Counted from the first letter of the stretch, positions 35,735 through 44,672 are shown. The stretch: DNA of 64,000 nucleotides from Algoriphagus sanaruensis (GCF_001593605.1 NZ_CP012836.1:682001-746000), one strand, 5' to 3'. The notes: a model not told the origin generated them from the letters alone. Numbers and translations are program-made.

Positions 35735-36631
35735 TTATTTCTCTTGTGGAATCAATACTATCTCCTCTAAGAATTGTTTAATGTCTCGGATATAATTCAT
35801 TTGAAAGACATTCGAGGGGAGCTTGATATCTTGGCCAATTACTTGGTATCCGCTAACAATGATTTTTGATTTGGAGAAGCGTTCACTTAAAGCATTGATG
35901 TAATCTTGAACATACTCAGAGGCCGGAGAAGTGGTGATTATCGTGACCAAGTATTCCGGTTCATGAATTTTGTATACAGCCAAAAGGTCATCATTGGGGG
36001 TACTTTGTCCTAAATAAATGACTCGATGTCCTTTAGATTTGATCAAATAGCTGGCAAAGAGGATGGAGATTTCATGAAGCTCACCTTCGGGAAGGAAGAG
36101 CAAAAATTTCTTTCCGCCTTCTTGAGAGGTTTGTTTGTCTATCGCAACAATGAGTTTTTGACGGACAAGATTCGAAATAAAATGTTCTTGGGCTGGATTG
36201 ATTGCTCCGGTTTGCCAAAGTACTCCGATTTTGGACATGAACGGATAGATAATATTGAGCATGGTTTGCTCAAAGCCCAATTTTTGGATATTCCCGCTTA
36301 GAACTTTGTCAAAACGCTCCTCATCCATTTCAATCATAGAAATGGTTAAGGCATGGATTTGGTCGTCGTGGGTGAGGGAGCGATCGGTAAGCTTAACGAC
36401 TTCTTCTCGAATCTCCTCCATTCGCATGGAGGCGATTTTGCTGATTTTAAATCCATTGTCGTTCAGCAGGGCAACATTTAGAATCAGCTTTAGATCCTCA
36501 TCGTCGTAATACCTAATGTTGGTATCCGTCCGCTTGGGATTGAGAAGACTGTAGCGTTGTTCCCAGATTCGCAACGTGTGTGCTTTTATTCCGGAAAGTT
36601 GTTCCAGGTCTTTTATAGAATAGGTACTCAC
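35735..36631 (-). CDS. MerR-family regulator with B12-binding domain, CarH-like photoreceptor candidate
   Basis: The 298-residue protein has an N-terminal MerR helix-turn-helix (YSIKDLEQLSGIKAHTLRIW, then RYYDDEDL) and a C-terminal cobalamin-binding module. In the helical part Trp139 and Glu149-His150 give the W-x9-EH motif (WQTGAINPAQEH) that caps adenosylcobalamin in CarH. The lower axial His is His186 in PEGELHEISI, where the usual final Gly is Ser. In CarH proteins the dark tetramer binds DNA and light breaks the Co-C bond to release it. The gene overlaps crtZ by four bases, and its best candidate target is the adjacent crt promoter. Confidence 0.85.
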   Translation of the reverse strand: MSTYSIKDLEQLSGIKAHTLRIWEQRYSLLNPKRTDTNIRYYDDEDLKLILNVALLNDNGFKISKIASMRMEEIREEVVKLTDRSLTHDDQIHALTISMIEMDEERFDKVLSGNIQKLGFEQTMLNIIYPFMSKIGVLWQTGAINPAQEHFISNLVRQKLIVAIDKQTSQEGGKKFLLFLPEGELHEISILFASYLIKSKGHRVIYLGQSTPNDDLLAVYKIHEPEYLVTIITTSPASEYVQDYINALSERFSKSKIIVSGYQVIGQDIKLPSNVFQMNYIRDIKQFLEEIVLIPQEK

Positions 36632-37074
36632 TTTTCTTCGTGTTTAAAGAACTCCTTGGGTACTACGAACAAACCAAAAGATACTGCATCATCCTTTTTA
36701 TTTGTCCGGTGATGGGCCTGATGGGCTTTGAAAATTCCTTTGAGGAACGGGTTTTTGGGTCGGTCAAACCATTTCAAACGACGGTGGACCAACACATCAT
36801 GCAATACAAAATAAAGCATACCATAAAGACTGATTCCAATTCCGGTCCAGAAACGGTAATCTAATTCTTCAACCCCAACCAGAATGAGTACTACCGCTAT
36901 ACCTCCAAATAGGAGTGAAAACAGATCATTGAGTTCAAAGAAAGAAGAGGAAGGCTGATGATGGGTTTTATGTATCATCCAAAGCGGACCATGCATCAGA
37001 TATTTATGTATAAACCAACCCGAAAACTCCATCAGAGCAAACCCTAGCAATATGTATCCTAAAGCCGAAATCAT
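36628..37074 (-). CDS. crtZ: Beta-carotene hydroxylase
   Basis: The 148-residue membrane protein has the His clusters of the CrtZ/fatty-acid-hydroxylase family: WFIHKYLMHG, MIHKTHHQPS, FVLHDVLVHRRL and KAHQAHHRTNKK. It adds the 3-hydroxyl to a beta-ionone ring. It shares four bases with the merR gene, so the hydroxylase and the regulator are made from one message, outside the main crt operon. Two direct copies of TTGTTAA (37076-37082, 37102-37108) lie just upstream and may be weak operator half-sites. Confidence 0.93.
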   Translation of the reverse strand: MISALGYILLGFALMEFSGWFIHKYLMHGPLWMIHKTHHQPSSSFFELNDLFSLLFGGIAVVLILVGVEELDYRFWTGIGISLYGMLYFVLHDVLVHRRLKWFDRPKNPFLKGIFKAHQAHHRTNKKDDAVSFGLFVVPKEFFKHEEK

Positions 37075-37167
37075 GTTGTTAATAACCAGATTGGAATCGA
37101 TTTGTTAACGATAAGTTCATTTGAGTCCAAATTGTTTTAAAAAATGATTTTATTCAAGCGTATCGGT

Positions 37168-37854
37168 TCAATTCAAAAATAAAGTGAAGTTGAGAATGGT
37201 AAAAAACAAAATCATTGCCATCAATAACCAAACCGCGAGCGGATTTTCTTTTTCAAAATTGGCTTTTCGCCAAATGAGGTGGATTAGGAATGAAACTAGA
37301 AACCATCCTGCATAATTGCTCATGGGAATTTGGTCCCATTTCCAAGCCCAAAAGTTTAATTCGACCGCTACGGGTTCTATGATGTAGTCGATTGCAGTCA
37401 TTGCAGAGGCTCCAAGTAGGGCTGCATATACGTCATTTGGAACTTTTCGAAAAACAACCCCTGTCGTGTAGCTTAGCAAAAACCAATTCACACCAATAAT
37501 GATGGGCACATCCCAAAGCATAGGACCTAATGTGGGGCCGTAGACATAGTCCCCAAAAAGATACCCTGTATGGATGCCGATTAACTCTGCCCCAAATCCT
37601 AACCAAAATGCAGCGGCAGCAAAGATTGGAAATGCGTCGTTCCAGCCTCGATGAATAAATAGAATTAGAATTAGCGAAACGAGAAGTTGAACTGGAGTGA
37701 GCTGTAAGAACCAATCCTGGTACTCTGGAAGGCTTAACCCAACTAATCCCACTGCATGTAAAATAACAATGATGGATTGGCCAATCACTAATCTGGATAT
37801 CCTGGGTTCCCCTCTGGAAGGGACTACTTTGTGCATATCGGTTGGAATTAGCAA
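37168..37854 (-). CDS. cruF: CruF-like carotenoid hydratase (1,2-hydratase, DUF422)
   Basis: The 228-residue protein (or 222 if translation starts at the ATG ending at 37836, MHKVVPSRGE) has six or seven hydrophobic helices and the DUF422 motifs: FWLGFGAELIGIHTGYLFGDYVY, PMLWDVPIIIGVNWF and AMTAIDYIIEPVAVELNFWAW, quoted here in short parts. CruF adds water to the acyclic psi end of a carotenoid and gives the tertiary 1'-hydroxyl. Its presence suggests that one end of the carotenoid stays open. It is transcribed in the same direction as crtZ, 93 bases upstream. Confidence 0.85.
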   Translation of the reverse strand: MLIPTDMHKVVPSRGEPRISRLVIGQSIIVILHAVGLVGLSLPEYQDWFLQLTPVQLLVSLILILFIHRGWNDAFPIFAAAAFWLGFGAELIGIHTGYLFGDYVYGPTLGPMLWDVPIIIGVNWFLLSYTTGVVFRKVPNDVYAALLGASAMTAIDYIIEPVAVELNFWAWKWDQIPMSNYAGWFLVSFLIHLIWRKANFEKENPLAVWLLMAMILFFTILNFTLFLN

Positions 37855-37929
37855 AGTTTAATTCTGGGATGTCTAACTTTGCGGTCATTAGTATTGTTAA
37901 CAAAAAAAGCAAATAAATACCAAAAGCAG

Positions 37930-38232
37930 ATGATCCTCTATAATATAACCATCAACGTAACTCCAGATATTGAGCAGGATTTTATATCCTGGATGAAAGC
38001 AGTTCATATCCCAGAAGTTTTACAATCCGGGATGTTTGTAGAGCATAAGTTTTACAAACTTCTTCATGAATCAGAAGATGGCTCGATCAATTATTCGATC
38101 CAGTTTTTCGCTGAGAGTATGGAAAAAATGATGGAGTATGAACAAAATCATGCACCCGCACTTCGTACCAAAACGCGTGATAGGTATCAAGACCGTGCAG
38201 TTTCTTTCCGTTCTCTTTTAGAAACTGTTTAA
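37930..38232 (+). CDS. DUF4286 family protein
   Basis: I choose the ATG at 37930 (MILYNITINVTPDIEQDF), which gives 100 residues and the usual DUF4286 beginning; an earlier ATG adds 17 residues of poor sequence. The family is a small ferredoxin-like fold protein (WMKAVHIPEVLQSGMF, NYSIQFFAES) found in many Bacteroidetes and of unknown function. It lies five bases before tspO and is divergent from cruF. A TAACTTTG -7-like box lies at 37874-37881, without a -33 partner. Confidence 0.8.
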   Translation: MILYNITINVTPDIEQDFISWMKAVHIPEVLQSGMFVEHKFYKLLHESEDGSINYSIQFFAESMEKMMEYEQNHAPALRTKTRDRYQDRAVSFRSLLETV

Positions 38233-38237
38233 TCGCC

Positions 38238-38702
38238 ATGTCTAAATTCGTCAAGCTTATAACCAGCCTTGCCATTCCTCAATTGATGGGAGGAATAGGG
38301 GCTTTTTTCACCCTATCCTCAGTCCAGAGCTGGTACCTGACCATCAATCGTCCAAGCTGGAATCCTCCCAACTGGTTGTTTGGTCCCGTATGGACCTTGC
38401 TCTATATCCTGATGGGAATAGCTTCATTTTTGATTTGGAAGAGTGAACATCCCGATCGGAAAAAGTTAATGACCTTGTATTTTGTTCAGCTATTTCTAAA
38501 CGGCCTTTGGTCTCCGGCTTTTTTTGGTGCTCAAAGTCCATTGTTGGGCTTGGTCATTATTCTTCCACTTTGGATGATGATTTTGGCATGTATCATTCAT
38601 TTCAAAATGGTTAGTAAATGGGCCTCAATCTTAATGGTTCCCTATTTATTGTGGGTTTCTTTCGCTACAGCACTCAATGCAGCCATTTGGTGGTTGAATT
38701 AA
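38238..38702 (+). CDS. tspO: TspO/MBR family tryptophan-rich membrane protein
   Basis: The 154-residue product has five hydrophobic helices and the TspO core: RPSWNPPNWLFGPVWTLLYILMG, given here as its key parts PSWNPP and FGPVWT, then WNGLW-like LNGLWSPAFFG, and a final AALNAAIWWLN. TspO binds tetrapyrroles and porphyrins and links light, oxygen and pigment control in several bacteria, where it is also called CrtK. It lies five bases after the DUF4286 gene and beside the carotenoid genes, on the other strand. Confidence 0.93.
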   Translation: MSKFVKLITSLAIPQLMGGIGAFFTLSSVQSWYLTINRPSWNPPNWLFGPVWTLLYILMGIASFLIWKSEHPDRKKLMTLYFVQLFLNGLWSPAFFGAQSPLLGLVIILPLWMMILACIIHFKMVSKWASILMVPYLLWVSFATALNAAIWWLN

Positions 38703-38706
38703 AAAA

Positions 38707-38730
38707 GGCTGATCTCCAGAGAGATCAGCC
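38707..38730. terminator. Terminator between tspO and the propeller-amidohydrolase gene
   Basis: GGCTGATCTC (38707-38716), the loop CAGA and GAGATCAGCC (38721-38730) form a perfect 10-pair stem. On the minus strand it is followed by six T residues, so it mainly serves the amidohydrolase gene, and it also follows the tspO stop by four bases. Confidence 0.88.
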
Positions 38731-38755
38731 TATATAATTTGAGTTTCTTGTGTTT

Positions 38756-41700
38756 TTACTCTTTCACTGATGTAGTCACTTTTGGAGCTTCTTTGGTCCA
38801 TTGACTTGCATCTAGCTTGCGTGGAGTTGGAAGGATTTCATCCAGAGTGTTTCCATCGTACACTCTTCCATCTTTAACCACATGGGTAATTGTATTCGTG
38901 TTGCGGATATTTTCCAACGGATTTTTATCCATGATCACCAAGTCAGCTAGCTTACCTGCTTCGATACTTCCTAATTCTTGATCAAGTCCTAAGGCTTCTG
39001 CTCCGATAATCGTAGCGACTTTGAGGGCGTCCATATTGTCCATTCCTCCGCTCGCAACAGACCAAAGCTCCCAGTGATAGCCTAGCCCTTGGAGCTGTCC
39101 ATGAGACCCAACCCCTGCTAGACCACCTTGCTTGACGATAGCGTTGACACCTTGTGCATGTTTTTGGAATACGTGATCTTCTGGCGCAAACCAACCCCCT
39201 AATCCACCTACTCTTCTCCTTGCTTTTTCATTCAGCTCATTATATGGGGTGAATCGATTAAGCTTCGGGTCATGAAGAGGGCTTTCGGTCGTATAATAAT
39301 AGTTTTCAGCCCAAGGTCCACCATAAGCAACCAGAAGCGTCGGCGTGTAAGCCATCTTGCTTTGGGCGATAGTTTGAGTCACATCGCTGTACAATGGGAA
39401 TACCGGGATGGAATGTTCATGACCTGGATAGCCGTCAAAAAGCTGCGTCATATTGAGCTTATAGTCTAGGCCTCCTTCTGTGGTAGGCATCAATTTTTGC
39501 TCCTTGGCAGCCATGATGACCCACTGGCGATGTTGTCTGTTGCCGACTAGGTACATTTTGATGTACTGCGTATTGTAGTATTTGCTGTACTGCTTCAATA
39601 CATTTTTGGTCTGCTCCAATGACTTTAGATTATACATCCAATAGCCAACACCTGGTCCGGTAGAGTAGACGCGAGGGCCTGGTACCATTCCTGCTTCCAC
39701 CATATCGGCATAGGTCAGCACATCGGTAGTTGCAGTTTGTGGGTCACGAGTCGTGGTAACTCCATAAGCCAAGTTTGCAGCATAAATCCAAACCGAGTTT
39801 TTATGAAGGCCCCAAGTTGGCCACATGTGGGAGTGTGTATCAATAAATCCAGGAGTAATAGTCTTTCCAGTCGCATCGATCACCTTAGCATTTCCAGCAT
39901 CTAGCGTTCCTGTTTTTCCTACTGCCTTGATTCGATTATTTTCAATTAGAATATCTCCATTTTCGATTACCTCAGAGCCTTTCATGGTAACTACCCGAGC
40001 ATTTTTAAGAAGAATGCTGCCCTTTGGAGTATCCTTTGCGAAATAGACTTTGACCTGATGTTCGCTCGGCTTGTAAGACTCTCTTTCTTTCAATTGGGCC
40101 TTGAAAAGGCTATCTGCCTTGAATTTTGCTTTGTCTGCTTTAAATAAGGAGTCAATGCGTTTTTTATCTGCCTTAGCGAGTGAATCCGCAAGTTTTACAG
40201 CTGCTTCTCCTTGGGCCTTCAGACTTGCAATGCTATCTGCATCTGCCAATAGCTTAGCTTTTTTGGCAGATTTAACTGAGTCTTCAATAAACTCTGCTCG
40301 CTCGATATCATAAACCCAATGCCCATTACCTAATGACCAATGAACTTTCTTGCCATTTGCTTCCCAGAAAGGCCATTCTCCTCCGATTTCTGTTAATTGA
40401 CGGGAAGGGAAATTGCTTGCTGATGGTTCCGCCACATTGATCGATGGGACTTTGCCTGCAGTTGGAATCGTGACGATATAGACGTTATTGTTGACTTGTG
40501 CGAGAGCTTTGTTTCCTACAGGAGCCATAAGAATGGTGCTTGCACTGGCAGGCATCATTTGAGGCTCACGGGCACTTGCCCCTTCTGGAAGCATGCAATA
40601 GTTCACAGCGTCAGCATTGGAGTAAGGCTTACCCATGATGTATTTGACGTCCGCCAACTCATGGTCATGGCCAGCATGATCTGCATCACTGGCTACTGAG
40701 CCAAAGGGTGTAATTCCTGAAATTTTTGCCAACTGTTTTTCGTCGGTGCCATCCCATTTTACACTAAGTAAGGTTCCACCTGGGCCGTTAAGGTATATTC
40801 TGCTGGTATCCTGTGTAAAATGTGGATTCCCGTAATTTCCTGCATCCATAATTTTTCGAGCAGGACCACCAGCTGCAGGTATCCAAATCATTTCAGCTTC
40901 TGAACCACTGACAAATGGTCCTTCGGCTTCAAATTGAACCCGATTCGGGGCTTTAAAAACCACAATTCGGTTTTTTGGTCCCCAGGATGGGCTGGAATAA
41001 AGTGCTGGTTCTGCTGAAATTTTGGTAAGGCTACCATTTCCACTTAAGCTTGCTTTATAGAGACTTCCGCCATTTTTTTCTTCCCAAGTGACAAAGGCAA
41101 GCTGCGTTCCATCAGGGCTCCAAGTAGGCATAGCTTCAGTGAAATCATGTTTGGTGACACGCTTTGCCGTGCCGTTTGGATAATCCATCACATACAATCT
41201 GTTGAGTGCGGTGAAGGCGAGTTTCTTTCCATCTGGAGAGGGTACAGCATCTCGGATTTGTGTAGCCAGTTTGTGTGTAGTATCTGGAATCTCGTAGTTG
41301 AAATACAATCGAGGTCCCATCGCCAAGCTCACCTCAGCTTCAAAAGGAATCTCTGAAGCAGCGCTTCCATCAACTGGGAGCTTCCAAATTTTACCTCCAT
41401 AAGATGCGATTACATACTTGCTGTCTGGTGTAAATGCCATGGCTGGGAGCACACCTTGAGGAGCAATTGATTCTTGCTCATCGCGCTGTACTGGATAGGC
41501 TAGCCAATTCTCGTCTCCGGTCTTCATATTCCGAAGGACAAGTCCTGTCTTTTCTTGCCATCTAGACCCATATACCATCCAATTGCCGTCTTTGCTTAAG
41601 GTTGGTGTAAAAGCTGATCCATATCTTGAAGTGATGCTGGTGATTTTCCCTTTGTCAAAGTCGTAAGTCCCGATTTGGTATTGTGGAAGTAAGGCGTTGT

Positions 41701-42379
41701 AATTCCAAGAACCTGTTCTCCAGGAGAAATACACTTTCTTACCATCTGGACTTACAAATGGGTCGATGGTTTTCATTGAGGATGGGTTTTCATTCAGCTG
41801 AATTCCACCTCCACCATCGACATGATACATCCAAAGTTTGGAGATTCTTCTTCCTTTGGACACGACGATGTAGTCTCCATCTGGTGTCCAATGTGCTCCA
41901 GGGACGTCCCCTGTTTTATCTTTGGTGACTTGAACCGTGTCTTTTTTCTCGAAATCAATAAACCAAAGGTTATCATTCCCAGCCCGATCCGAGGTGAACA
42001 AGATTTTTTTCCCATCTGGAGAATAGCGAGGATGAGTTTCATAAGCTATTCCAGTGGTTAGTGGTGTTGCTTTTCCTCCTTCGATGGGCATCGTATAAAT
42101 ATCCCCCATGAGGTCAAAGGCGATCGTCTTGCCATCTGGACTTACATCCACGCTCATCCAAGTTCCTTCTTGGGTCGTGAATTTCACCTCGCGTTCAGGC
42201 TTCAGCGGAAGATCTTTGAACTTGGGGTAATTCAAAGAATCTTTTTTGACACTATCCGCCAAAACAGGGGCAGTGACAAAGTCGGCAAAGAGCGTCTCGG
42301 CAGTTTTCGGCATCAAAGCCGCCATACTTACCGAAGCTCCCAAAGCCAACAGGAGTAAAGGTTGGGTTAATTTTTTCAT
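38756..42379 (-). CDS. Exported TolB-like propeller fused to an amidohydrolase
   Basis: The 1207-residue protein has a signal peptide and then about 650 residues of PD40/WD40-like beta-propeller repeats of the form SPDGKKILFTSDRAGNDNLW, typical of TolB and related proteins. At about residues 710-775 comes a helical segment rich in Lys, Ala, Asp and Ser (KADKKRIDSLFKADKAKFKA) that may be a coiled coil. The C-terminal amidohydrolase starts at about residue 800: TPGFIDTHSHMW is the metal-binding HxH and GSHGQLQGLGYHWELW is a later metal-site segment. It probably hydrolyses a cyclic amide or dipeptide in the periplasm. It is monocistronic with its own terminator. Confidence 0.85.
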   Translation of the reverse strand: MKKLTQPLLLLALGASVSMAALMPKTAETLFADFVTAPVLADSVKKDSLNYPKFKDLPLKPEREVKFTTQEGTWMSVDVSPDGKTIAFDLMGDIYTMPIEGGKATPLTTGIAYETHPRYSPDGKKILFTSDRAGNDNLWFIDFEKKDTVQVTKDKTGDVPGAHWTPDGDYIVVSKGRRISKLWMYHVDGGGGIQLNENPSSMKTIDPFVSPDGKKVYFSWRTGSWNYNALLPQYQIGTYDFDKGKITSITSRYGSAFTPTLSKDGNWMVYGSRWQEKTGLVLRNMKTGDENWLAYPVQRDEQESIAPQGVLPAMAFTPDSKYVIASYGGKIWKLPVDGSAASEIPFEAEVSLAMGPRLYFNYEIPDTTHKLATQIRDAVPSPDGKKLAFTALNRLYVMDYPNGTAKRVTKHDFTEAMPTWSPDGTQLAFVTWEEKNGGSLYKASLSGNGSLTKISAEPALYSSPSWGPKNRIVVFKAPNRVQFEAEGPFVSGSEAEMIWIPAAGGPARKIMDAGNYGNPHFTQDTSRIYLNGPGGTLLSVKWDGTDEKQLAKISGITPFGSVASDADHAGHDHELADVKYIMGKPYSNADAVNYCMLPEGASAREPQMMPASASTILMAPVGNKALAQVNNNVYIVTIPTAGKVPSINVAEPSASNFPSRQLTEIGGEWPFWEANGKKVHWSLGNGHWVYDIERAEFIEDSVKSAKKAKLLADADSIASLKAQGEAAVKLADSLAKADKKRIDSLFKADKAKFKADSLFKAQLKERESYKPSEHQVKVYFAKDTPKGSILLKNARVVTMKGSEVIENGDILIENNRIKAVGKTGTLDAGNAKVIDATGKTITPGFIDTHSHMWPTWGLHKNSVWIYAANLAYGVTTTRDPQTATTDVLTYADMVEAGMVPGPRVYSTGPGVGYWMYNLKSLEQTKNVLKQYSKYYNTQYIKMYLVGNRQHRQWVIMAAKEQKLMPTTEGGLDYKLNMTQLFDGYPGHEHSIPVFPLYSDVTQTIAQSKMAYTPTLLVAYGGPWAENYYYTTESPLHDPKLNRFTPYNELNEKARRRVGGLGGWFAPEDHVFQKHAQGVNAIVKQGGLAGVGSHGQLQGLGYHWELWSVASGGMDNMDALKVATIIGAEALGLDQELGSIEAGKLADLVIMDKNPLENIRNTNTITHVVKDGRVYDGNTLDEILPTPRKLDASQWTKEAPKVTTSVKE

Positions 42380-42498
42380 AAACCGTTTTGAATTAGGGGA
42401 ATGAATCTAGTAGGAAGTATTCTCAATAAAAAAACATTTGGAGTTTGGAAAGAAAATAGATCGAATGCGGACACTTTTGGGTCGTACTGTAGGTAGTA

Positions 42499-43236
42499 TT
42501 AAGGCTGTAATTTCAGTTCGCCCTGGATCATCGAGTCTAGCTCCGACATAGCTGGCAGAATAGCTTGGATTCTACTTTGTGCCACATAAGTATTGCTTTT
42601 GTGTACTTGAAGAAAGTGGAGGAATTCTGGACTGTGGATGACTTTGGGATCAATAATAAGTCGTTGGATGATTTGGTTTCCGTTACGATTGATTAAAGTC
42701 CGTTCAGTCAAGGCCTCCATGAGTTCTTCTTCTTGGGTATTGGTACCCTCGAGTTTGTCTAGAATTTTTTCAGTGCGGGGAATCAAAAACTCATAGAGGT
42801 CTTCCATTTTGGTTCGGATGGAATCATTTGAAATTTTGTCAATCCCGCCAGATTTTATGGACCCATAAGGGCCGGAATTGTATTGGAAAAGGACCTCGTA
42901 TCGGGTGATTTGAAAATACTTGCTGATCGAGTCTAGGTTTTCCATTCCTGTGAGTCGTAGATGGAGCAATTCATTTACAGCATTTTCTTTTTGCTCCAAG
43001 CGATCCACCATGGATCCAAAATAGCGCTTGTCTTTTTGGATGGAGTTGGAAAGCTCTCTGAGCATTTTGAGTTCGTAGATGCGTTGCTTCCGATTTTCGT
43101 TCCAAGTATTGATTTGTAGGGCAATTAGAATTCCGATAACCACCAAAAAAATTTCCCCAAAAGCATAACCCAAGTATTGAGTCAGTCGATTGGATTCAAG
43201 GAGTGATTTACGAATTTTCCGAAAGAGAACGATCAT
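42499..43236 (-). CDS. DUF6090 family membrane-anchored protein
   Basis: The 245-residue product has the DUF6090 start: a basic segment, LGYAFGEIFLVVIGILIALQ (one membrane helix at about residues 23-42) and NTWNENRKQR, followed by a helical periplasmic or cytoplasmic domain. The function of the family, common in marine Bacteroidetes, is unknown. It overlaps the cyclase gene by four bases, so it belongs to the signalling operon and could be its output or a partner of the cyclase. Confidence 0.85.
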   Translation of the reverse strand: MIVLFRKIRKSLLESNRLTQYLGYAFGEIFLVVIGILIALQINTWNENRKQRIYELKMLRELSNSIQKDKRYFGSMVDRLEQKENAVNELLHLRLTGMENLDSISKYFQITRYEVLFQYNSGPYGSIKSGGIDKISNDSIRTKMEDLYEFLIPRTEKILDKLEGTNTQEEELMEALTERTLINRNGNQIIQRLIIDPKVIHSPEFLHFLQVHKSNTYVAQSRIQAILPAMSELDSMIQGELKLQP

Positions 43237-44282
43237 GGAATGGTGCTGATTATTTCTAAGACCTTAACCGGATTTGCTTTATTTTTCAATTTCATTTCTC
43301 CGACTTCTTGAAAGGAAAAGTCTCCATGGAGGATTTCTGCAGTTTTGTCTAAGACGAGAATCTGCCCGGCATTTGCTGCGGACTGAAGTCTTGAAGCCAC
43401 ATTGACCACGTCTCCAATTACCGTATAATCCAATCTTTTGAGTGACTTGGACCCGATATTTCCCGACACCATCTCCCCCGAATTGATTCCAATGGATACT
43501 TGCGGTTTGAAATGTGATTTTTCTGAAAACTCCGGGATAGCTTCCATTTGGTCACGAATCGAAATTGCTGCTCTGGCAGATCGCTTTTCATGATCTGGAC
43601 CTTGAAAAACCGCCATCACAGCATCACCGATAAATTTGTCCACACTCCCTTTTTCTTCGATGATTTCTTTGACCATTAAGTCAAAGTATTCATTCAGCAG
43701 GGTGACTACTGTGTTTGGATCCTCGTTTTCTGAGATTTTCGTGAACCCGACCAAATCAATGAAAGCGACCGAAGCCTCGATCGTTTCATTTTCCATTAAT
43801 GCCGATTCGATTTCTTTCCCCCCCATGAAATTCAGGACTGTTTCATCCACATACATTCGGAGGATATTGTTTTCCCGCATGGCTTGAAGTGTTCCCTTGA
43901 GCTGCTGGATATAGCCCAAGGTTTTTTCCATCGTGATTTCCAGGTCCTGAAAATCCACAGGCTTGGTCACAAAGTCAAAGGCTCCTAGATTCATCGCTTT
44001 TCGGATATTTTCCATATCCCCATAGGCCGAAATAATGATGGTTTTTAGCAATGGATTTTTTTCCTTGGTATTGGCCAAAAGGGTAAGTCCATCCATTACG
44101 GGCATATTGATATCACTCAAAATCATATCCGTATCGGGATGTTCTTTTAAGAGATCTAGCGCCTGCTGACCATTTAAGGCAAAGAGCATTTCGTACTCAC
44201 CGGAGCGGAGCTTTTGTCGGTATTTCTGCCGAAACAAAATCTCCAAATCCTCCTCGTCGTCTACTACTAGAATTTTTGCCAT
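43233..44282 (-). CDS. Response regulator with adenylate/guanylate cyclase output
   Basis: The 349-residue protein has an N-terminal receiver (ILVVDDEEDL, phosphoacceptor Asp in DMILSDINMPVMDGL, and Lys in FVTKPVDF) and a class III nucleotide cyclase domain (SVAFIDLVGFTKISENEDP with the first metal Asp, GSVDKFIGDAVMAVFQGP with the second, and GINSGEMVSGNIGS). A class III cyclase should make cAMP or cGMP when phosphorylated. It is three bases after a free-standing receiver gene and overlaps the DUF6090 gene by four bases. Confidence 0.92.
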   Translation of the reverse strand: MAKILVVDDEEDLEILFRQKYRQKLRSGEYEMLFALNGQQALDLLKEHPDTDMILSDINMPVMDGLTLLANTKEKNPLLKTIIISAYGDMENIRKAMNLGAFDFVTKPVDFQDLEITMEKTLGYIQQLKGTLQAMRENNILRMYVDETVLNFMGGKEIESALMENETIEASVAFIDLVGFTKISENEDPNTVVTLLNEYFDLMVKEIIEEKGSVDKFIGDAVMAVFQGPDHEKRSARAAISIRDQMEAIPEFSEKSHFKPQVSIGINSGEMVSGNIGSKSLKRLDYTVIGDVVNVASRLQSAANAGQILVLDKTAEILHGDFSFQEVGEMKLKNKANPVKVLEIISTIP

Positions 44283-44285
44283 GCC

Positions 44286-44672
44286 TTACGTTCTTTTTTG
44301 GGTAAACAATCCCTCTATTTCGTGCTGAAGTGAAGCAAAATTGACGGGCTTTCTAAAAAAGCCCTTTGCCCCAGACTTGATCGCCAAGTCGTAATTTTCC
44401 CGATCACCATACGCGGAAATCATGCTGACTTGGATGTTTGGGTATTTGGATTTGATTTCTTCCAAAAGCTCCAATCCGCTCATGCCAGGCATATTAATGT
44501 CTGAAAAAACATAAACGACTTTGGTTGAACCAGAATTTTGAAGCTTTTCTAAAGCTTCTTTACCAGAAAAAGCGAATTCTACTTCGAGTTTTTGGGCCTT
44601 GATTTCTTTTCGGAATTTTTGAAGAAAAAGGATTTCCACATCCTGTTCATCATCAACAATCATGATTTTCAT
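44286..44672 (-). CDS. Single-domain response regulator (receiver 2)
   Basis: The 128-residue product is only a receiver domain: KIMIVDDEQDVEILF, the phosphoacceptor Asp in VVYVFSDINMPGMSGLE and the KPVNFASL lysine. It is nearly identical in pattern to the receiver at 46085, sharing VVYVFSDINMPGMSGLE. With no output domain it may act as a phosphate shuttle or sink between the kinase and the receiver-cyclase. It is seven bases after the second kinase gene and three bases before the cyclase gene. Confidence 0.92.
   Translation of the reverse strand: MKIMIVDDEQDVEILFLQKFRKEIKAQKLEVEFAFSGKEALEKLQNSGSTKVVYVFSDINMPGMSGLELLEEIKSKYPNIQVSMISAYGDRENYDLAIKSGAKGFFRKPVNFASLQHEIEGLFTQKRT

Noticed and set aside
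36628..37167. Direct TTGTTAA repeats before crtZ as a second CarH operator
   Set aside because: They lack the extra T of TTGTTTAA, are not inverted, and no convincing promoter accompanies them.
37874..37881. TAACTTTG, a possible -7 box for the DUF4286-tspO unit
   Set aside because: The box fits TAnnTTTG but no TTTG element lies 17-25 bases upstream (nearest TTG is 29 away), so I mention it only in the gene entry.
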